Below, in pieces: positions 55,942-64,000 of a stretch of 64,000 bases of DNA (within the stretch, counting starts at the first letter, position 1; each line of letters opens with the position of its first letter). A model generated the notes under the pieces. The model saw nothing but the letters and a program-made list of their open reading frames with translations. It searched no databases and had not been told where the DNA came from. The DNA lies in the NCBI GenBank assembly GCA_021186555.1, contig JAJKFL010000237.1:42020483-42084482 (forward strand), written 5' to 3'. The position numbers and the translations under genes are program-made. Source of the DNA: Reticulitermes speratus. Taxonomy: Eukaryota; Arthropoda; Insecta; Blattodea; Rhinotermitidae.

Positions 55942-57207
55942 TACATAAATACAGTCCGTACCGTGCAGTAAACACTCCGTCTCAGTTATACAAACCAGTC
56001 AGTTAATGTTGTACAGTGAAATAATCGCTGTTTGTTCTGAGATCCACACAAAACACATAAATACAGTCCGTACCGCGCAGTAAACACACTCCGTCTCAGT
56101 TATACAAACCAGTCAGTTAATGTTGTACAGTGAAATAATCGCTGTTTGTTCTGAGATCCACACAAAACACATAAATACAGTCCGTACCGCGCAGTAAACA
56201 CACTCCGTCTCAGTTATACAAACCAGTCAGTTAATGCTGTACAGTGAAATAATCGCTGTTTGTTCTGAGATCCACACAAGACACATAAATACAGTCCGTA
56301 CCGCGCAGTAAACACACTCCGTCTCAGTTATACAAACCAGTCAGTTAATGTTGTACAGTGAAATAATCGCTGTTTGTTCTGAGATCCACACAAAACACAT
56401 AAATACAGTCCGTACCGCGCAGTAAACACACTCCGTCTCAGTTATACAAACCAGTCAGTTAATGCTGTACAGTGAAATAATCGCTGTTTGTTCTGAGATC
56501 CACACAAAACACATAAATACAGTCCGTACCGCGCAGTAAACACACTCCGTCTCAGTTATACAAACCAGTCAGTTAATGCTGTACAGTGAAATAATCGCTG
56601 TTTGTTCTGAGATCCACACAAAACACATAAATACAGTCCGTACCGCGCAGTAAACACACTCCGTCTCAGTTATACAAACCAGTCAGTTAATGTTGTACAG
56701 TGAAATAATCGCTGTTTGTTCTGAGATCCACACAAAACACATAAATACAGTCCGTACCGCGCAGTAAACACACTCCGTCTCAGTTATACAAACCAGTCAG
56801 TTAATGTTGTACAGTGAAATAATCGCTGTTTGTTCTGAGATCCACACAAAACACATAAATACAGTCCGTACCGCGCAGTAAACACACTCCGTCTCAGTTA
56901 TACAAACCAGTCAGTTAATGTTGTACAGTGAAATAATCGCTGTTTGTTCTGAGATCCACACAAAACACATAAATACAGTCCGTACCGCGCAGTAAACACA
57001 CTCCGTCTCAGTTATACAAACCAGTCAGTTAATGTTGTACAGTGAAATAATCGCTGTTTGTTCTGAGATCCACACAAAACACATAAATACAGTCCGTACC
57101 GCGCAGTAAACACACACTCCGTCTCAGTTATACAAACCAGTCAGTTAATGTTGTACAGTGAAATAATCGCTGTTTGTTCTGAGATCCACACAAAACACAT
57201 AAATACA
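55942..57207 (-). repeat. 114-bp minisatellite array F, about 11 units
   Basis: Reverse complement of the standard unit, near-identical copies, with both CTGTACA and TTGTACA subtypes interspersed. Confidence 0.97.
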
Positions 57208-57284
57208 CTGTAGGCATAATGGAGGAGTTTTTAACTGATAAAGCAGGTGGTACGCATATTTACCAGTTTCTGTTAATGGGTTAA
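57208..57284 (-). repeat. Cassette leader, copy F (diverged type)
   Basis: On minus: TTAACCCATTAACAGAAACT, GGTAAATATGCGTACCACC, TGCTTTATCAGTTAAAAACT, CCTCCATTATGCCTACAG, then the array. The ends (TTAACCC) and hairpin (TGGTA/TACCA) are kept but the middle differs, giving a second leader subtype. Confidence 0.65.
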
Positions 57285-57747
57285 GCACAGGCACGTATTT
57301 TTTTATATTCACGTAATTCGTGATGATGAATGAATTAAGGACTCTTGAAGTTTATTTTTTTTTCCAGTGGAACTAACTTCGTTTCCAGATCCTTACAGTT
57401 GTTATTGGCCTCGCATATCGATCTATTCATGAGTCCTGCTATTCACGCAGTTTAATCGCGCTTGCAGTTCAGATTTGCATGTGAAATGCTCTCTTTCTGC
57501 CCCTTCCCCTCTCTCTACATATCTACACTTCTGCCAGTTTTTCCTCGTTTTATTTTTCTGGTATTCATTTACATAAATTTCGTGTTACTGACGATACGGT
57601 TAATAAAATTTTTTGCCCATTTGCATAGCAAAGCCAGCCGCTGCGATGATATTGCCTAAGGACAGTCGTGCCCTTGTGTAGGGCAGTACTCAGGTGAACG
57701 TGGTTGAGGCGAAAGTATTAACGCCAATTATTATTATTATTATTAAT
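57285..57747. other. Spacer with (ATT)n
   Basis: AT-rich; a short (ATT)n at 57728-57745 is the insertion site of the next SINE. A 65-codon frame rich in Phe/Leu is not convincing. Confidence 0.35.
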
Positions 57748-58020
57748 GGGCCGCGATAGCTTAGTCGGTATAGCGACTAAGCTACGAGCTGGACGGTCCA
57801 GGGATCGAATCCCGGTGGAGGCGAGATTTTCCGCACACGTCAAGACCGGCCCTGGGGTCTACGCAGCCTCCTATACCGGGTCTCTTCCACGGGGGTAAAG
57901 CGGCCGGGGCGTGGCGTTGATCACCCACTCCATCTAGCGCCGATGTTAAAGAAAAAGTAGAGCTATACCTCTACTCCCCCTCTACGCCTTCATGGTCTGT
58001 TATAGGGTAAACTTTACCTT
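57748..58020 (+). mobile_element. SINE family 1, full length, inserted in (ATT)n
   Basis: GGGCCGCGATAGCTTAGTCG (A box), CAGGGATCGAATCCCGGTGG (B box), ACCGGCCCTGGGGTCTACG, ACCTCTACTCCCCCTCTACG and the tail GGGTAAACTTTACC. ATT repeats lie on both sides, so its target duplication cannot be separated from the microsatellite. Confidence 0.9.
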
Positions 58021-58544
58021 TATTATTATTATTATTATTATTATTTACACTTACTAGCCCATTACCATTCAAACGTGACGAGGATAGTAACTTACACATT
58101 ACCCAGTCGTATATCCATTTCGTACCTTCATCTCCTTCCCTCTTTACTACGGTATTAGTTGCCAGTCATTGTTCACCCCTTATCATACCAACGACAAACA
58201 TAGTTAAGGCGAATAAATTGGCATATATATATAATTATTGTTAATGTTAATATATTTATTTAACTTTGATAATAATTTCAAAATGTGGGATGCGATAACG
58301 AGAAATTTTGGGAGCTTTATTTTGGCAGCGTAGAGATCTTCGTAATGAAACTCGTAACTATGCTCTATACAATAAGCATATTATTATTATTATTATTATT
58401 ATTATCATCATCATCATCATAATTCTGAGCCACACAAATCCAGTTTCCAACGTTTTAGCATATTTCTCAACGATCAATTTGAATATTGATCTGCTATCTG
58501 CATAGTTTTCAGGCGCGCTTGAAAAATTTCGAAAAGCGACCATT
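58021..58544. other. AT-rich spacer with two (ATT)n tracts
   Basis: (ATT)n at 58021-58045 and (TAT)n/(ATC)n at 58380-58420. No gene is recognised. Confidence 0.35.
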
Positions 58545-58700
58545 AGCTTCGTCATGTCTGTCTGTCCGTCCGCATGCGACAACTCGGCTTCCCACTGGAC
58601 GGATTTTCATGAAATTTGATATTTGAGTATTCTTCTAAAACCTGTCTAGAAAATTCAAGTTTCATTAAAACCTGACAACAATAACGGTACTTTACATGAA
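58545..58700. repeat. Dispersed CTGTCCGTCCG-type repeat, best copy
   Basis: GTCATGTCTGTCTGTCCGTC, CCCACTGGACGGATTTTCAT, GAAATTTGATATTTGAG and TTCAAGTTTCATTAAAACC. The same blocks in the same order occur at 23331-23500 and partly at 80-345. Class unknown. Confidence 0.5.
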
Positions 58701-59417
58701 CACCTCTGTACATTTATGATAATATCTCGCTGAATTCTTCTTAGAATGAGAAATGTTTCAGACAAAAGTTGTAGAGAAAATCAAAACACACATTTTATGT
58801 TCAATAACTTTTTTCCGAAAATCGTGCCGTTTATGAGATATGTGGGAAAATATGTTACAGCCAGACAGGCCACAGATGACAATATAATTCGGCGCATGCG
58901 CTTTGCATGCTAGATAACTAAGGCTACAGACACACACTGAGAATATGTAATACTTTTTGTTTTTTAACGGCAAAAATGGTTACGCGAACGCGCCTCAATT
59001 AGTCTCGTCCTTTTAGGTTTCCGAGTAAAACGTTTTAAGCATTCCTCCACTTTCAAATGCATGCTATGTGTGTGTTCCATCATATCGTCTTCACTTGATC
59101 ACTTACAACACCCAGCAGACAGTACAATAATGCAGCTCCTCATTATACAGTTTCTGTACCCTCCACTCCCCTCACTTCCCCCACCCCCGGTCCCAATACT
59201 CCCCTCAGCTCCCCTCCACTTTATGTGACACCTACAAAATAATACACACGTGTGTCTTGTTGTTTGTGCGTCGTAAGGCAGAAGGGAAGGTGAATGGTTG
59301 ACTAACACAGTAGCATGCATTTATGTAAGGGACTGTGAGGGTGAAGTGTTAGGACGTGGGGCGTGGTTACGTCATGGAAGAAACAGAGGAGTCTTGCTTA
59401 AACGGCGTGTGTGTGTT
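58701..59417. other. Spacer with a C-rich block
   Basis: A C-rich, G-poor stretch at 59160-59220. No gene is recognised. Confidence 0.3.
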
Positions 59418-59562
59418 TATGTATGTATGTACGTAAGATTGTATGTATGTATGCATGTATGTATGTATGTATGTGTGTATGTATGTATGTATGTATGTAC
59501 GCATGTATGTATGTATGTATGTATGTATGTACGCATGTATGTATGTATGTATGTATGTATAT
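59418..59562. repeat. (GTAT)n microsatellite
   Basis: About 145 bp of GTAT repeats with a few GCAT/GTAC interruptions; produces spurious Cys/Met/Tyr/Val frames on + and His/Thr/Tyr frames on -. Confidence 0.95.
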
Positions 59563-59587
59563 GCAGTGCCCACGTAGCTCAGGTCGA

Positions 59588-59910
59588 CACAGCTGTAAAG
59601 CCACACCAAAGCTGTAAAGCCACACCACAGCTGTACAGCCACACCACAGCTGTACAGCCACTCCACAGCTGTAAAGCCACACCACAGCTGTACAGCCACG
59701 CCACAGCTGTAAAGCCACACCACAGCTGTAAAGCCACGCCACAGCTGTAAAGCCACGCCACAGCTGTACAGCCACGCCACAGCTGTAAAGCCACACCACA
59801 GCTGTAAAGCCACACCACAGCTGTAAGCCACACCACAGCTGTAAAGCCACACCACAGCTGTACAGCCACACCACAGCTGTAAAGCCACACCACAGCTGTA
59901 AAGCCACACC
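59588..59910. repeat. 19-bp minisatellite (AGCTGTAAAGCCACACCAC), about 17 units
   Basis: Each unit contains the E-box CAGCTG. Variants are GTACAGCC and CACGCC, with one unit a base shorter. On minus all frames are open, giving Trp/Leu/Tyr-rich spurious frames of up to 203 codons continuing into the GTAT tract. Confidence 0.95.
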
Positions 59911-60289
59911 CTGTACCTACTAATAACATCAGCCTGCCTTCTACAGCACATTTCGATCACCATATTCAATGTATTCATGAGGCAGATCCTAGGATCTTCC
60001 CCAGAAAGCTTCGACCCTCAGCTTCTTCCGTCCAACTTACCTTAAATCCTTTTTAGATCTTTCATAAAAGATTTGGCAGAAACATTTCAGTAAAAGTATC
60101 GTTCTTGTTCCTCTGTTTTTCATTTCGTGGGATTACAGGAAGTCACGTTAAATTAAACGTGCTACTTTTTATGTAAGTATGTCGGCCGAGACAGAGAGAG
60201 ATGCTTTGACACAACGCGACAGTACTTTTATGTTCAGTGCTTCTGATAGCCGGAAAAGCATTGCTTTGTCTAAAGGTTTGCAGGCTTTG
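59911..60289. other. Spacer
   Basis: About 380 bp; nothing recognised. Confidence 0.3.
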
Positions 60290-60610
60290 CCAGCTTATCC
60301 TCATGAGAAGAGCAGTATTATGATGACGAATATGGATGGAGCATGATGGGCGGGATATGTAGCAAGCACGATACGGGGAGAAATCATTGCGACGTTTTGG
60401 TAGGTACCCGACAGGAGAGGGACTGCTTGGAAGACCAAGGTATATATTGGAGAATAATATTAAAGTTGGTCTTATTTAATAGGTTGGCAGGATGTGTACT
60501 GGATTAATGTGGCTCAGGACAGGGACCAGTGGCGGAATGTTCTGAACATCGTAATGAACCTGCGGTTTCTAAAAGAGACAGGAAGTGCTGAGCAACTGTT
60601 AGGTTCTAGA
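60290..60610 (+). mobile_element. LINE 3' end
   Basis: CATGATGGGCGGGATATGTA, GGACTGCTTGGAAGACCAAG, GAGAATAATATTAAAGTTGG, TGGCTCAGGACAGGGACCAG and ATCGTAATGAACCTGCGG parallel the LINE at 30695-30925. Stops and frame changes are present; it encodes a decayed RT tail. The 3' UTR is short and no GTTA tail is visible. Confidence 0.8.
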
Positions 60611-60694
60611 GACGGGCTCGGTCGCAAATAGTTCGTTACGTAATTCTCGTTTATGCAGTGTTGTCTGCTATCTGACACGAGTTTTGCTGCTTAC

Positions 60695-61670
60695 GTTCTG
60701 CCCACACAGTGTATTTATGTGTTTTGTGTGGATCTGAGAACAAACAGCGATTATTTCACTGTACAGCATTAACTGACTGGTTTGTATAACTGAGACGGAG
60801 TGTGTTTACTGCGCGGTACGAACTGTATTTATGTGTCTTGTGTGGATCTCAGAACAAACAGCGATTATTTCACTGTACAGCATTAACTGACTGGTTTGTA
60901 TAACTGAGACGGAGTGTGTTTACTGCGCGGTACGGACTGTATTTATGTGTTTTGTGTGGATCTCAGAACAAACAGCGATTATTTCACTGTACAGCATTAA
61001 CTGACTGGTTTGTATAACTGAGACGGAGTGTGTTTACTGCGCGGTACGAACTGTATTTATGTGTTTTGTGTGGATCTCAGAACAAACAGCGATTATTTCA
61101 CTGCACAACATTAACTGACTGGTTTGTATAACTGAGACGGAGTGTGTTTACTGCGCGGTACGGACTGTATTTATGTGTTTTGTGTGGATCTCAGAACAAA
61201 CAGCGATTATTTTACTGTACAACATTAACTGACTGATTTGTATAACTGAGACGGAGTGTGTTTACTGCGCGGTACGGACTGTATTTATGTGTTTTGTGTG
61301 GATCTCAGAACAAACAGCGATTATTTCACTGTACAACATTAACTGACTGGTTTGTATAACTGAGACGGAGTGTGTTTACTGCGCGGTACGGACTGTATTT
61401 ATGTGTTTTGTGTGGATCTCAGAACAAACAGCGATTATTTCACTGTACAACATTAACTGACTGGTTTGTATAACTGAGATGGAGTGTGTTTACTGCGCGG
61501 TACGGACTGTATTTATGTGTTTTGTGTGGATCTCAGAACAAACAGCGATTATTTCACTGTACAGCATAAACTGACTGGTTTGTATAACTGAGACGGAGTG
61601 TGCTTTCTGCGCGGTACGGACTGAATCTTTTAAACACAATTCGGGTTAATTCTAGTGTTCAAACAGCTAA
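60695..61670 (+). mobile_element. 114-bp cassette G (leader truncated), 8 units
   Basis: Only GTTCTGCCCACACAG of the leader remains (60695-60709); the array runs 60710-61623 with exactly eight units; the right flank is GGACTGAATCTTTTAAACAC, AATTCGGGTTAATTC, TAGTGTTCAAACAGCTAAA. The flank similarity with D extends about 45 bp beyond the array. Confidence 0.8.
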
Positions 61671-62004
61671 AATGCCACACACCAAGCCGTGGCCCACAGC
61701 TGTAGCCATATCGATAAGTTACCAGTCGCTACAAAGTCATATTTGCCCTGCTGTGTTCAGTCCTCAGACAGCAGCAGGTCCCATTTTGTATTAACCTACG
61801 GCTGAGCGATGCAGATAAAGGCCAGCGGAGGTTACGGTTATCTATTTTTTATTTAGTCCTTACTCTTTCCCTTTCAACTGCAAACTTTTGACGTAATTCA
61901 CATTCAGCTTATGATCCGTCACGTCGTTATAAGCTCAGTAATTACCTTGTTGCCCCTTCCTGGTGATCACGTACTGTAGTTCGTTACGAAGACATCCGGT
62001 TAGT
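61671..62004. other. Spacer
   Basis: About 330 bp; nothing recognised. Confidence 0.3.
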
Positions 62005-63053
62005 GCAGTAGTACCTGTGTGTGGGTCATTGTACCATCTTGTCACGTGCAATAGTACCTGTGTGGGGTCATTGTACCATCTTGTCACGTGCAATAGTACC
62101 TGTGTGTGGGTTATTGTACCATCTTGTCACGTGCAATAGTACCTGTGTGTGGGTCATTGTACCATCTTGTCACGTGCAATAGTACCTGTGTGTGGGTCAT
62201 TGTACCATCTTGTCACGTGCAATAGTACCTGTGTGTGGGTCATTGTACCATCTTGTCACGTGCAATAGTACCTGGTTGTGGGTCATTGTACCATCTTGTC
62301 ACGTGCAATAATACTGGTGTATGGGTCATTGTACCATCTTGTCACGTGCAATAGTAGTGGTGTATGGGTCATTGTACCATCTTGTCACGTGCAATAGTAG
62401 TGGTGTATGGGTCATTGTACCATCTTGTCACGTGCAATAGTACCTGTGTGTGGGTCATTGTACCATCTTGTCGCGTGCAATAGTAGTGGTGTATGGGTCA
62501 TTGTACCATCTTGTCACGTGCAATAGTAGTGGTGTATGGGTCATTGTACCATCTTGTCACGTGCAATAGTAGTGGTGTATGGGTCATTGTACCATCTTGT
62601 CACGTGAAATAGTACCGGTGTGTGGGTCATTGTACCATCTTGTCACGTGCAATAGTAGTGGTGTATGGGTCATTGTACCATCTTGTCACGTGCAATAGTA
62701 GTTGTGTATGGGTCATTGTACCATCTTGTCACGTGCAATAGTACCGGCGTGTGGGTCATTTTACCATCTTGTCACGTGCAATAATACCGGTGTGTGGGTC
62801 ATTGTACCATCTTGTCACGTGAAATAGTACCGGTGTGTGGGTCATTGTACCATCTTGTCATGTGCAATAGTAGTGGTGTATGGGTCATTGTACCATCTTG
62901 TCACGTGCAATAGTAGTGGTGTATGGGTCATTGTACCATCTTGTCACGTGCAATAGTACCGGCGTGTGGGTCATTGTACCATCTTATCACGTGCAATAGT
63001 ACCGGTGTGTGGGTCATTGTACCATCTTGTCACGTGCACGTACCATCTTGTGG
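62005..63053. repeat. 43-bp minisatellite with CACGTG in each unit, about 24 units
   Basis: The unit is GTACCTGTGTGTGGGTCATT, GTACCATCTTGTCACGTGCA, ATA. Two main forms, GTACCTGTGTGTGGG and GTAGTGGTGTATGGG, plus GTACCGG forms, are interspersed. Almost every unit has CACGTG, the bHLH/E-box hexamer (lost in a few units by one change). Confidence 0.96.
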
Positions 63054-63057
63054 CACA

Positions 63058-63233
63058 TGACGCCTTACAGTTTGGTATATTGACATCTTTGAAGTTGCTG
63101 TATCTCCTGAACATAATATTGTTATGCCACAATTGTTGCTCCATTTTAGAGCTTGTACCCTTTCACTTTACGACCATTTAACATTATGTATTTTCTTTAA
63201 AATCACCCTGTATATACCAAAGTACACGGCGTC
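63058..63233. mobile_element. MITE of the TGACGCCGTG family
   Basis: The left end TGACGCCTTACAGTTTGGTA and the right end (reverse complement TGACGCCGTGTACTTTGGTA) match at about 16 of 20 positions, both continuing TAT. Length is 176 bp. It begins only a few bases after the 43-bp array. Confidence 0.7.
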
Positions 63234-63396
63234 ACATTCGACAGGACTATACAGATTTATAGCCTGCTGTTTTGTGTGCTGAGTCTTGGCTTTGTGCCAC
63301 AACAAAATCGTGCAGAAATCAAACACACAAATTGGTTTCTAAAATGAAGCAAAACTTTTCCTTCTGTCCTGCACCCAGTCGTGCCAACTGTATCAT
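63234..63396. other. Short spacer
   Basis: Nothing recognised. Confidence 0.2.
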
Positions 63397-64000
63397 ATAA
63401 CCAGACGTTACTGTATCATATAACCAGACGTTACTGTACCATATAACCAGACGTTACTGTATCATATAACCAGACGTTACTGTACCATATAACCAGACGT
63501 TACTGTATCATATAACCAGACGTTACTGTATCATATAACCAGACGTTACTGTATCATATAACCAGACGTTACTGTATCATATAATCAGACGTTACTGTAT
63601 CATATAACCAGACGTTACTGCATCATATAACCAGACGTTACTGTATCATATAACCAGACGTTACTGTATCATATAACCAGACGTTACTGTATCATATAAC
63701 CAGACGTTACTGTATCATATAATCAGACGTTACTGTATCATATAACCAGACGTTACTGTATCATATAACCAGACGTTACTGTATCATATAACCAGACGTT
63801 ACTGTACCATATAACCAGACGTTACTGTACCATATAACCAGACGTTACTGTATCATATAACCAGACGTTACTGTATCATATAACCAGACGTTACTGTATC
63901 ATATAACCAGACGTTACTGTATCATATAACCAGAGGTTACTGTATCATATAACCAGACGTTATTGTACCATATAACCAGACGTTACTGTACCATATAACC
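63397..64000. repeat. 23-bp minisatellite, 26 or more units, runs off the end
   Basis: The unit is CAGACGTTACTGTATCATAT plus AAC; variants are GTACCAT, AATCAG and GCATCAT. The right end lies outside the window. Confidence 0.96.

Noticed and set aside
59298-59978. Frames of 116-203 codons over the GTAT and 19-bp arrays
   Set aside because: Low-complexity translation of microsatellite and minisatellite DNA on both strands.

Overview
This window is non-coding, repeat-dominated DNA from a eukaryote, most likely an insect. Three things point there: remnants of a non-LTR retrotransposon (LINE) whose reverse-transcriptase tail reads like sequences I recall from cockroach and termite genomes (from memory, not searched); several tRNA-headed SINE families with recognisable A and B boxes; and small fold-back DNA elements (MITEs). 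I found no convincing host gene, rRNA, genuine tRNA, CRISPR array or bacterial feature. The long open frames (up to 1450 codons) are by-products of tandem repeats.

Layout: roughly 35 of the 64 kb is tandem repeat, in about 25 separate arrays. 1-6 kb: two copies of a 114-bp minisatellite, each behind the same ~75-bp leader. 6-16.3 kb: a run of different minisatellites (20, 20, 21/17, 44/41 and 31 bp). 18-29.3 kb: arrays of 63, 36, 17 and 46 bp. 29.3-40 kb: the most transposon-rich and least tandem part, with LINE 3' ends, SINEs, MITEs and arrays of 34, 11 and 101 bp. 40.4-57.3 kb: four more large 114-bp arrays in both orientations, plus a 20-bp array. 57.3-64 kb: SINE, 19-bp array, LINE remnant, a last 114-bp array, then 43-bp and 23-bp arrays, the last running off the window end.

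The most interesting object is the 114-bp family. It occurs at eight places, four on + and four on -, and nearly always begins at the same junction with a conserved leader. The leader starts with TTAACCC-like sequence and carries a small hairpin that is kept in diverged copies. On the far side the arrays end in a shared short flank. This looks like a mobile, minisatellite-carrying non-autonomous DNA element (piggyBac-like by its ends, or Helitron/DINE-like by its layout) rather than independent satellite growth. A 31-bp array at 15.2 kb is built from a fragment of the same unit, and leader copies also lie near unrelated minisatellites.

Two other themes: LINE 3' ends lie directly beside two large minisatellites, suggesting their short tandem tails seeded the arrays; and three arrays carry clusters of single-base indels that look like unpolished long-read assembly, so copy numbers there are uncertain.
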